In this document: positions 16,961 to 23,790 of the stretch, piece after piece
How the letters are laid out: each line of letters opens with the position of its first letter
Numbering within the stretch: position 1 is the first letter of the stretch
Assembly (NCBI GenBank): GCA_965208065.1
Contig: OZ242313.1
Location: forward strand, 2,046,001-2,110,000
Direction of reading: 5' to 3'
Source of the DNA: Bin103 sp002238925
GTDB taxonomy: Bacteria; Spirochaetota; Spirochaetia; SZUA-6; Bin103
DNA: 64,000 nucleotides
Notes under the pieces: model-generated
What the model was told of the DNA's origin: nothing
The model's input: only the letters and a program-made list of their open reading frames with translations
Databases searched by the model: none
Position numbers and translations under genes: made by a program

Positions 16961-19435
16961 ATGGGTGGGATTGGTAGTGCGCTGACCGCACAGGTCCGCG
17001 CGCGGGTGGATGCGGATGAACAGCTTGACGTGGAGGCGGGATTGCTCGTGCTCGCGGCGCTCGAAGGCGGCGACGCGCTGGATCATGCCCTGGTCGAGGA
17101 TGCGGGCGGCCGCGAGCCACGGTCAGCAGCGGAGCCGGACCCGGTCCACGCGCAGGTTAGGCGGGCGTACCTCCGCACCATTTCGGTGCGGGGATTTCGC
17201 GGCATCGGGGCGGAGTGCGATCTGTCGATACCTCCGGGCCCCGGGCTCACCCTGGTCGTCGGGCGCAACGGCAGCGGCAAGTCGAGCTTCGCGGAGGCCC
17301 TGGAGCTGCTGCTGACCGGCGAGAACCGCCGCTGGGAGGACCGATCGGCGGTCTGGAAGGCCGGGTGGCGCAATCTGCACTGGGAGGGGCCGGCGGCGAT
17401 TGCGGCGACACTGGCGGTGGAAGGCAGGCGGCAACCGCTTGTCGTGCGAAGGGAGTGGCCGCCGGGTTCGGACCTGTCTGCCGGTGCCGACAGCGCCGGT
17501 GGCGTTCAGGGAGACAATGTCCGCGCCGCGCTCGGCTGGGACGAGGCTGTCGCGGCGTACCGCCCGTTTCTGCCCTACAACGAACTGGGCTCGATCCCCG
17601 ACCGTCGCCCGGCCGATTTGTACGACACGATGTCGGCGGCGCTGGGGCTCGATGCCCTCGTGGCCGCCCGCGGGCGGTTGCGCGAGCGACGAAGCGAGCG
17701 CCAAAAGCAGGTGCGCACCGCCGAGTCCGGGCGTCGCGAGTGGTATGCACAGGTAGAAGCGCTCGACGATGAACGGGCGCGGACCTGCGCGCAGGCGATC
17801 AGCAAGCCGAAGGTTGCGTCGTGGGATCTCGATGCCGTGGAACTGGTTCTGGAGGGTGCAATCGAACCGGAAGGCGAGGGGGAGATCGCCCGGTTGCGCG
17901 GCCTCGCGACCGTTGCGGTACCGGGCGCCGGCGAAGTGCAGGCCGCGGCGGCCCGGTTGCGTACCGCGGCCGCGGACGCACGCGCTGCCGAGCAGACCGA
18001 TGCCGGCCGCGCCCTGCAGATCGCGGACCTGCTGCAGCGCTCGCTTGCCCTGCATGCGGCACATGGCGACCGCTCGTGCCCGGTGTGCGGCGCCGGCGAG
18101 ATGACTACTGCATGGCGGTCGCGGACCGAAGCCGAAGTCCGGCGCCAGCGTACCGAGGCGGAAGCGGCACAGCGCGCCGGCCAGGCGCTTGCCGCCGCGC
18201 GGCGCGTTGCACAGGCCCTGTTGTCCCCGCCGCCGACCATTGTGCGCGGAACCGCCCCTCCCACGGTCGACGTGGACGCACTGCTGCGCGCCTGGGAACG
18301 CTGGGCCGATATACCGTCCGACGCACCGGACGAACGGTTGATCGATCACCTGGAGGCGGAGCACCGAAATCTTGCCGCCGCTGCCCATGTACTCCGTGAG
18401 CAAGCCGCCGCCGCCCTGGAGCGCCTGGAGGAAGCCTGGCGCCCGCTGGTCGCCACGCTGCGCGGGTGGCTGCCGGCGGCGCGCCAAGCCGAGCGCGCGG
18501 CCGCGGCGGTCCCGGCCCTGTCGAGCGCGGAGAAGTGGCTCGACGCGGAGACGGATCGGATCAGGGCCGAGCGGTTTCGTCCCATCGCGGAACGGGCCGC
18601 GGAGGTGTGGGCGTCGCTCAGGCAGAACAGCAGCGTATCGCTCGACCGCCTGGAGCTCGAAGGTGCGGCCACCCGCCGTCATCTCGTTCTGGACGTCAGC
18701 GTCGACGGGACCGATGGCCAGGCACTCGGCGTGATGAGCCAGGGCGAGATCCACTCGCTTGCGCTCAGCCTGTTTCTGCCGCGGGTGCTGCTGCCGGAAT
18801 CTCCGTTCGGCTTCGTCGTGATCGACGATCCGGTGCAGGCGATGGACCCGGGCAAGGTCGACGGCCTCGCTCGCGTGCTCGCCACCGTGGCGCAGGAGCG
18901 GCAGGTCGTCGTCTTCACGCACGACGAGCGCCTGCCGGACTCGGTGCGCCGCCTGCAGATTCCCGCGCACGTCATCGAAGTGGTACGGCGACTGGGCTCC
19001 GAGGTGGCGTGCCGCACCATCGGTGACCCGGTGACCCAGTACCTGAGCGATGCCCGCGCGCTGCTGCGCACGGACGACCTGCCGGCGGGCGCCGCGGCAC
19101 GGGCGGTGCCGCTGTTCTGCCGCCTGGCCATGGAGGCGGCGTGCGCGGACGCCTTCCGCCGCCGCCGGATTGGGCGCGGTGAGCCGCACGCCGGCACCGA
19201 CGCAGCGCTGAACGACGCGCGCACCCTGATGCACAAGCTGGCGCTTGCCCTGTTCGACGACGCCGGCCGTGCCGGCGAGGTGCTGGCCCGAATCAACCGC
19301 ATCGACCGAGACTGGGCCGACGCCGTCACCTGGGCGAACCGCGGAGCGCACGGGCCCGGCGCCGCGGCCACCAACCTGCCGCCGATGGTCAGCGCTACCG
19401 ATCGCCTGGCGCAGTGGCTGAGCAGGCGCCCGTGA
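16961..19435 (+). CDS. SMC/RecF/Rad50-like AAA ATPase
   Basis: An 824-residue ATPase of the ABC/SMC class. A 65-residue helical N-terminal extension precedes the core. The core starts AYLRTISVRGFRGIG, with Walker A VVGRNGSGKSSFAEAL near residue 105. The middle (about 240-560) is Arg/Glu/Ala-rich and probably coiled coil, interrupted by a zinc-hook-like CPVCGAG. The distal head has the signature-like VMSQGEIHSLALSLFLPR, Walker B FGFVVIDDPVQAMD and switch histidine VVVFTHDERL. A 120-residue helical tail ends WANRGAHGPGA. Such proteins sense or process DNA, and many act in phage defence or repair. The small downstream gene is translationally coupled (GTGA), so the two should work together. The specific function is unknown. 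Confidence 0.75.
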   Translation: MGGIGSALTAQVRARVDADEQLDVEAGLLVLAALEGGDALDHALVEDAGGREPRSAAEPDPVHAQVRRAYLRTISVRGFRGIGAECDLSIPPGPGLTLVVGRNGSGKSSFAEALELLLTGENRRWEDRSAVWKAGWRNLHWEGPAAIAATLAVEGRRQPLVVRREWPPGSDLSAGADSAGGVQGDNVRAALGWDEAVAAYRPFLPYNELGSIPDRRPADLYDTMSAALGLDALVAARGRLRERRSERQKQVRTAESGRREWYAQVEALDDERARTCAQAISKPKVASWDLDAVELVLEGAIEPEGEGEIARLRGLATVAVPGAGEVQAAAARLRTAAADARAAEQTDAGRALQIADLLQRSLALHAAHGDRSCPVCGAGEMTTAWRSRTEAEVRRQRTEAEAAQRAGQALAAARRVAQALLSPPPTIVRGTAPPTVDVDALLRAWERWADIPSDAPDERLIDHLEAEHRNLAAAAHVLREQAAAALERLEEAWRPLVATLRGWLPAARQAERAAAAVPALSSAEKWLDAETDRIRAERFRPIAERAAEVWASLRQNSSVSLDRLELEGAATRRHLVLDVSVDGTDGQALGVMSQGEIHSLALSLFLPRVLLPESPFGFVVIDDPVQAMDPGKVDGLARVLATVAQERQVVVFTHDERLPDSVRRLQIPAHVIEVVRRLGSEVACRTIGDPVTQYLSDARALLRTDDLPAGAAARAVPLFCRLAMEAACADAFRRRRIGRGEPHAGTDAALNDARTLMHKLALALFDDAGRAGEVLARINRIDRDWADAVTWANRGAHGPGAAATNLPPMVSATDRLAQWLSRRP

Positions 19436-19827
19436 CCGCCATGACGCCGGCTCAAATCCTCGCCGCCGCGGACGCGCTGGCCGGACCCGGGCACAGCGGC
19501 CGCCCGCACGGCTGGCCGCGGGTGGTGGCGGTGCTCGCCCGGCACGCGATCGAGGAAGCGCTGCGCCAATACTGGGCCCTGCGCGAGCCGGGCATGGAGG
19601 GCTGCACCTGGCACGCGCAACTGCTGTGCCTCGCCGCCTACCTGAGCAACCGTGAACTCGCGCGTGAGGCCGCCGCCGCGTGGACCGACCTGAGCCGCGC
19701 CTGCCACCACCACCCCTACGAGCTCGCCCCGACCGCCAACGAGTTGCGCGGCCTCCTGGACATAGCCCACCGCTTCGCCGCCGAAGTCGCCCGCCAAGCC
19801 GCCTCCCACCGATCGCGGTCCGGCTAA
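19432..19827 (+). CDS. Small helical protein, HEPN-like, coupled to the ATPase
   Basis: A 131-residue protein started at GTG 19432, which overlaps the ATPase stop as GTGA; ATG 19441 is an alternative. It is nearly all helical: RVVAVLARHAIEEALRQYWA, QLLCLAAYLSNRELAREAAA, then WTDLSRACHHHPYELAPTAN and ELRGLLDIAHRFA. R-A-C-H-H-H fits the R-x4-6-H pattern of HEPN ribonuclease domains, and the helix layout agrees. This is pattern reading, not proof. It could instead be a non-catalytic partner of the ATPase. Its last 4 bases overlap the convergent PhyH gene. Confidence 0.6.
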   Translation: MTAMTPAQILAAADALAGPGHSGRPHGWPRVVAVLARHAIEEALRQYWALREPGMEGCTWHAQLLCLAAYLSNRELAREAAAAWTDLSRACHHHPYELAPTANELRGLLDIAHRFAAEVARQAASHRSRSG

Positions 19828-20693
19828 CGCTCCTTCACCCAGGGCTGCGGCGTGGTGTATCCCAGGTCGGCATAGGGATCCTCCCCGCGCACCGGCACCA
19901 CGCCGCGGTAGTTCCGCTCACCGCCCCAGGTCAGCCACGTCGACGCGCTGCAGTAGTGGAAGGTAAGGGCCGGGCGGTAGCGGTCGCTGTGGTTCTTGCG
20001 CGAGCTGTGCAGCAGGTAGCCGCTGAAGAACAGGACGCTGCCGGCGGTCATCTCGATCGGGATCGCTCCGGTCTCGTCGAAGCCGCGCGCGACCGGATTG
20101 CTGTCGACGTCCGGCAGGTGGTGGGCGTAGCGTTCGTAGATCACCCCTGACTTGTGGCTGTCCGGCAGGATCCACAGGCAGCCGTTCGCCACCGTCGCGT
20201 CGGTCAGCGCGATCCACACGCCGGTCAGCGTACGGTCGCGGGTCGGGATCGGGTGCTCGTCCTGGTGCCACGGGCTGCCGCTGCCGCCGGGAGGCTTTAC
20301 CACGAACATGCTCTGCATGCACTTGTAGGCGCCGTCCCAGAACGGCACGGAGGCGCCAACGACATGGTCCAGGACCTCGCAGATGCCGGAGTGGGTCATG
20401 GCGTCGCGCACCACCGCGCTGTAGACATGCGGCTGCCCAAGGTACATGTGGCGGCCGAGGAGCCGTTCGTCATCCTCCGGCCAGTCCACCGGTTCGATCT
20501 CGTGCCGCCAGGCCACCCCCTCGGTAGGCGAACGCGAGTAGTCGCCCCGATTGATCCGCCGCAGCTCACGCGTAATCTCGGCACGGGCGGCGCCGTCCAC
20601 CAAGCCGGTAACCAGCACGTACCCACGCTCAATATAGGATCGCCGCAATTCGTCGCCCGACCTCTGCGCCGGATCGAACTTCGCAATTGTCAT
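19824..20693 (-). CDS. Phytanoyl-CoA dioxygenase (PhyH) family protein
   Basis: A 289-residue Fe(II)/2-oxoglutarate dioxygenase fold. The metal motif HxD is in GSPWHQDEHPI. The distal region is SVLFFSGYLLHSSRKNHSDR, then YRPALTFHY, supplying His and Arg. An N-terminal ELRRSYIERGYVLVTGLVDG is the standard PhyH opening. It stands alone, convergent with and overlapping the small HEPN-like gene by 4 bases. PhyH proteins include halogenases and hydroxylases of small molecules; this one gives no substrate clue from neighbours. Confidence 0.87.
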   Translation of the reverse strand: MTIAKFDPAQRSGDELRRSYIERGYVLVTGLVDGAARAEITRELRRINRGDYSRSPTEGVAWRHEIEPVDWPEDDERLLGRHMYLGQPHVYSAVVRDAMTHSGICEVLDHVVGASVPFWDGAYKCMQSMFVVKPPGGSGSPWHQDEHPIPTRDRTLTGVWIALTDATVANGCLWILPDSHKSGVIYERYAHHLPDVDSNPVARGFDETGAIPIEMTAGSVLFFSGYLLHSSRKNHSDRYRPALTFHYCSASTWLTWGGERNYRGVVPVRGEDPYADLGYTTPQPWVKER

Positions 20694-20927
20694 CGACTCG
20701 CCGCCTCCCGCAACGCTACCACCCTGGGCAAAGGAGCCACGAAGACGCCGGCCTCGTCAACGCCGGCATGGGAGGAGTTGGCAGCGCACGCCCACGCCCG
20801 CCAAGCCGCCTTCTGCCGGTACCACGCACACACTTCTACCATCCGAGCCGATTGCGTACACTGAACCATGTGGAGGCGGTGTCAGCGTCGAGATCGCTGG
20901 CAATACCGCGCCCGTGGAAGTGTTTGA

Positions 20928-21263
20928 ATGAAGACTGAGACTGCGAGTCAGCACATCGAGGTCACTCCGGGAGTGCGTGGCGGGAAGCCCCGCATTACCG
21001 GGCATCGGATCACCGTTGCCAACATCGTCATCTGGCATGAGCGGCTTGGCAAGAGCGCCGATGAGATTGCCACCGAGTATGACCTGACCCTTTCCGACGT
21101 GTATGCGGCCTTGGCTTACTATTTCGATAATCGTGAGGCAATCGACGAGTCCATCGCGATGAGTAAGGCGCTCGTTGCCAACCTGCGGAAGAAGAACGTT
21201 TCCCAACTCGCCAAGAGAATTCAGGAACCAACCAGCCATGGCGAGGATCCGGTTCTACTTTGA
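20928..21263 (+). CDS. DUF433 antitoxin-like protein
   Basis: A 111-residue protein of the DUF433 family, a winged-helix-type domain usually paired with a PIN-like DUF5615 toxin. The typical motifs are GVRGGKPRITGHRITVANIV and LTLSDVYAALAYYFDNREAI. Start ATG 20928. Its 3' end overlaps the start of the next short frame, the normal layout of a DUF433-DUF5615 module. The toxin partner here is truncated, so the antitoxin is probably an orphan now. Confidence 0.85.
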   Translation: MKTETASQHIEVTPGVRGGKPRITGHRITVANIVIWHERLGKSADEIATEYDLTLSDVYAALAYYFDNREAIDESIAMSKALVANLRKKNVSQLAKRIQEPTSHGEDPVLL

Positions 21264-21366
21264 TGAGCAGGTTGCCAGAGCAGTGGTCACGGGCCTTCGT
21301 CGGCGCGGCGTGGATGTCCTGACTGTTCCAGAGGCAGGAAGACCGACTGGGCCAGTGGCTCGATAG
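21238..21366 (+). pseudogene. Truncated DUF5615 PIN-like toxin
   Basis: Starting at ATG 21238 inside the DUF433 gene, the frame MARIRFYFDEQVARAVVTGL, then RRRGVDVLTVPEAGR, is the N-terminal third of a DUF5615 PIN-like protein, with its first acidic residue (D in YFDEQ). It stops at 21366 after 42 codons; full members run to about 110-120 residues. The missing C-terminus is not recoverable in the other frames, so this is a deletion rather than a simple frameshift. The 290 bases that follow hold no gene I can support. Confidence 0.75.
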
Positions 21367-21657
21367 CCGGGATTTCTCGGACCCGCTCCTGCGCCGCCTC
21401 GGCAGCCGGCTGCGGGCACAGGAAGGTCGCGACGGCGAGTCCGCTCCGGCGCGCTCGACCGGCAGAATCACTTACTCGGCCCGCACTGTCGGTGGCGGTG
21501 CGGGCTCGCGCGTCCACGCCATTGAGTAGCGGCCGCCGCGAGTGTTCCAGCCGCGCAGGGTCGGGCCGTGTACACGTTATCGATCCGCAGAGCCGTGGCC
21601 GGTCGTGACGGCACGGCGGGTGATTGCGGCGTGTAACGTGGTGCGCTACAGTGGAAC

Positions 21658-21978
21658 ATGAGGATCAGGCACAAGGGGCTGCGGGCGCTGCACAACCGCG
21701 ACGACGCGGCGCGGCTTCCCGCCGGTCTCGTGCCACGGCTTCGGCGTATCCTGTTTCGTTTGCAAGAGGCGACGCATCCGGGCAGCGCAGACGCGCCGGG
21801 CTTCCGGCTGCATCCCCTCAAGGGCGACCGCGCGGGCGAGTGGAGCATTCGCGTCTCTGGCAACTGGCGCGTGGTGTCGCAACGACGACATCATATGCGT
21901 CACCGGCCGCCTGAGCCCACAACTCGCCGGATTGATGCGACGGTCAGGGGCCGAGGGACTGGAGGATGTCCTTCATGA
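21658..21978 (+). pseudogene. HigB/RelE-type toxin with broken C-terminus
   Basis: ATG 21658 opens a frame whose first 73 residues match HigB-type host-inhibition toxins: MRIRHKGLRALHNRDDAARL, then APGFRLHPLKGDRAGEWSIR and VSGNWRVV. Normal members continue with a phenylalanine-rich strand and a YxDYH-like end. Here the sequence changes to SQRRHHMRHRPPE and runs on without homology to 21978. The frameshift or deletion is at about 21876. No HigA antitoxin follows; the opposite-strand GNAT gene begins instead. Confidence 0.7.
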
Positions 21979-22462
21979 GGAGGACGAGGTGCAGTTCGTC
22001 GGTTGGTGAGGGCTCGAATTCCGGGATCAAATGCCGGTAGAAGTCGCGGGCCCGCGGGGTTTCGGCGTGCACCAACAGTCCGCGGCAGCCAATCTCCTGG
22101 CCCACGGCGGCGGTGCGGGCGATCACGTCCTGCAGTAGGGCGGTGCCGAGCCCCTGGCGCTCGTGGTGCTGACTCACTCCTAGGCGAGCCAGCAGGGCGA
22201 CGGGCTGGGGATAGCGGCCCGCTCCCCTGCGCAGTCGTGGCGGCGCGGCTGCTACGGCGATGGCGGCCATGCACCACGCGTAGTAGGCGACCACCTCGGT
22301 ATTGTTGGGCGGAGTGACCACCAACACTCTAGTTGCTCCCGTGGCCGCCGATTGCCTTGCGTGGCGCCGCAGCCAATGCGCCTGGTCCTGCGAGCGACAC
22401 TCGAACACCTCCACTACATGGCGGCTGGACAGGAGTACCGGTGGCAGGTAGCTGGCAGTCAC
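21944..22462 (-). CDS. GNAT-family toxin (TacT/AtaT-like acetyltransferase)
   Basis: A 172-residue N-acetyltransferase. The acetyl-CoA-binding motif A is LARLGVSQHHERQGLGTALL, then QDVIARTAAVG. A C-terminal GLLVHAETPRARDFYRHLIPEFEPSP matches the TA-linked GNAT class, which acetylates aminoacyl-tRNA. GTG 22462 is chosen since it overlaps the stop of the DUF1778 gene (GTGA), the usual antitoxin-toxin coupling. It reads into the broken HigB gene by about 35 bases on the other strand. The module looks intact. Confidence 0.85.
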   Translation of the reverse strand: MTASYLPPVLLSSRHVVEVFECRSQDQAHWLRRHARQSAATGATRVLVVTPPNNTEVVAYYAWCMAAIAVAAAPPRLRRGAGRYPQPVALLARLGVSQHHERQGLGTALLQDVIARTAAVGQEIGCRGLLVHAETPRARDFYRHLIPEFEPSPTDELHLVLLMKDILQSLGP

Positions 22463-22746
22463 TCCCTGATGAACGGCGACGGACGCTGCATCAGTTCGCG
22501 GAGGCCGGGTAGATCTCGCGCCGGGCGCTCGTTGATCGCATCCCACGCGTCGGCGGCTTCAGGAGACAGCACAAACTCGGTTCGGTCCGCAAGCACCTGG
22601 CGCGCGGCGGTCGTGACGCTGCGCAGGACGAACGCGGTCACGTTGGTACCGGCGGCGGCCACGGCGCGGTCGATCAGCGCGCGATCCTCCGGGGTAGCCC
22701 TGACTTCGATACGCTGGCTGCGGCGACGATTCTGATCAACCTGCAT
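22459..22746 (-). CDS. DUF1778 antitoxin (TacA-like)
   Basis: A 95-residue ribbon-helix-helix antitoxin. The RHH part is QRIEVRATPEDRALIDRAVA, then AAGTNVTAFVLRSV. The C-terminal tail (FVLSPEAADAWDAINERPAR) is the toxin-neutralising region in this family. ATG 22746 lies next to two TGTACGG direct repeats, consistent with autoregulation. Promoter and start are so close that a leaderless transcript is possible. Confidence 0.88.
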   Translation of the reverse strand: MQVDQNRRRSQRIEVRATPEDRALIDRAVAAAGTNVTAFVLRSVTTAARQVLADRTEFVLSPEAADAWDAINERPARDLPGLRELMQRPSPFIRE

Positions 22747-22764
22747 TGTACGGCCAATGTACGG
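22747..22764 (-). promoter_or_regulatory. Candidate autoregulatory operator of the DUF1778-GNAT module
   Basis: Two TGTACGG copies (22747-22753 and 22758-22764 on the + strand) are spaced 11 bases apart, about one helical turn. They abut the antitoxin start codon. RHH antitoxins commonly bind short direct or inverted repeats at that place. The assignment is by position and pattern. Confidence 0.45.
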
Positions 22765-22787
22765 TAAGCGTCGCCTCGTTGGCAACC

Positions 22788-22874
22788 GTCCGCACCGAAC
22801 TGTTCAAGCAGTTCGTGGACAATGCAAACTTCCAGCGCTGGCTCACCGACACCGTCTTCTCGCTCGCCCATGAG
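22788..22874 (+). pseudogene. Probable C-terminal scrap of a type I restriction HsdR
   Basis: In frame from 22788 the stretch VRTELFKQFVDNANFQRWLT, then DTVFSLAHE, resembles the extreme C-terminus of type I restriction R subunits, which typically end in an FxxWLxDTVF-like helix followed by a short tail. Nothing upstream in this frame resembles the rest of HsdR, and the reverse-strand DUF1778 start lies immediately to the left. It is a fragment left by rearrangement. The match is short. Confidence 0.45.
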
Positions 22875-23007
22875 CCGGCAAGCGCTCCCGGAGAACGGCG
22901 CACCAGACCACATCCAACCAATCCCGGCGGGAGTTTCCGTACCTATCGCGTCGGGGCCGATCAACGGATAGGATGCAGATTGCACGAGGCACGCGGAGGA
23001 CGACGGG

Positions 23008-23124
23008 ATGAGACCGAACGAGATCATCTTCGAGGTAACGGAGGCGGCCGAAGGTGGGTACGACGCTAGGGAGCTATTCCGGCGGGAGTGTGCCCTCCAC
23101 GCCTCCACGACGTGCCGTGAGTGA
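23008..23124 (+). pseudogene. Truncated HicB-like antitoxin fragment
   Basis: ATG 23008 starts a 38-residue frame, MRPNEIIFEVTEAAEGGYDA, then RELFRRE. It resembles the first strand and turn of small HicB-like proteins that begin NEIIFxVxEAPEGGYxAR. The second half, normally carrying a helix and EADxxxEL-type strand, is missing, and the frame ends at 23124. No HicA toxin follows. Most likely a dead TA remnant. Confidence 0.5.
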
Positions 23125-23171
23125 TCAGGCTGCATCTCGTCCTGGAAAAATCGATCGCGGTCGGCGGCACG

Positions 23172-23200
23172 TTGACAAAATGCACACAATGGATGATGAT
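23172..23200 (+). promoter_or_regulatory. Sigma70-like promoter of the BrnT-BrnA module
   Basis: A perfect -35 TTGACA (23172-23177) is followed after 17 bases by GATGAT (23195-23200), a 4/6 match to the -10 consensus. The predicted transcription start at about 23206-23207 falls on the GTG start codon of the toxin gene, which would give a leaderless message. Confidence 0.45.
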
Positions 23201-23205
23201 TGACC

Positions 23206-23493
23206 GTGACTGTTGGTTTCGATTGGAATCTGGACAAGAACCGCCAACTCGAGAAGCAGAGAGGGGTCTCCTTTGAGCGCATTATCTCGGTGATCGAGCG
23301 GGGAGGTCTGGTGGACGTGTTGGAGTACCCCAACCAGGAGCGGTACCCGGGACAGATGATCTACGTTGTGGACATAGAGGGGTACCTCCACCTCGTACCG
23401 TTCGTGACCGACACGGATGGCACAAAGTTCCTCAAGACGATCATTCCCAGCCGGAAGGCGACGCGTGATATAGGAAGGAGGCGATCACCGTGA
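23206..23493 (+). CDS. BrnT-family toxin
   Basis: About 95 residues of a BrnT-like RelE-fold ribonuclease. The opening FDWNLDKNRQLEKQRGVSFE matches the BrnT FxWDxxKxxxNxxKHGVxFE pattern, and the C-terminal FLKTIIPSRKATR supplies the basic end seen in the family. GTG 23206 is taken as start; TTG 23200 in the same frame is the alternative. Its stop overlaps the antitoxin start as GTGA. The pair appears intact, in contrast with the broken modules just upstream. Confidence 0.75.
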   Translation: MTVGFDWNLDKNRQLEKQRGVSFERIISVIERGGLVDVLEYPNQERYPGQMIYVVDIEGYLHLVPFVTDTDGTKFLKTIIPSRKATRDIGRRRSP

Positions 23494-23765
23494 GCGGGCA
23501 ACTGAACACCGAAGAGCGGGATATCCTGGACAAGTTCGAGCGGGGCGAGTTGCGCCGCACTGCTGGCGCCGAGACCGAGATGGCGACGGCGCGTCAGGCG
23601 GCCCGCGATACCTTCAACAAGACCAGGCGGGTCAACTTGCGGGTGACCGAACGCGACTTCAACCTCGCCCATGCGCGGGCGCGCGAGGAGGGCATCCCGT
23701 ATCAGACGCTCCTGTCGAGCGTGATCCACAAGTACTTGTCGGGCAGGCTCACGGAGCGGGCGTAG
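23490..23765 (+). CDS. BrnA-like ribbon-helix-helix antitoxin
   Basis: A 91-residue partner of the BrnT toxin, coupled through GTGA. The N-terminal part is acidic and helical (LNTEERDILDKFERGELRRT). The C-terminal part is an RHH-type DNA-binding segment (RVNLRVTERDFNLAHARARE, then IPYQTLLSSVIHKYL). It should neutralise the toxin and repress the operon. CopG-family classification is equally acceptable. Confidence 0.75.
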   Translation: MSGQLNTEERDILDKFERGELRRTAGAETEMATARQAARDTFNKTRRVNLRVTERDFNLAHARAREEGIPYQTLLSSVIHKYLSGRLTERA

Positions 23766-23790
23766 ATGGCGTAGAGGCACGCCGGGTGGG

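Noticed and set aside
18060..18110. Calling the ATPase a true Rad50
   Set aside because: Only one CxxC (CPVCG) is seen, the coiled coils are short and no Mre11-type nuclease gene is adjacent.
21367..21657. A gene between the truncated DUF5615 and HigB toxins
   Set aside because: Frames here show no known family and no ribosome binding site; it probably consists of decayed DNA from the lost toxin C-termini.
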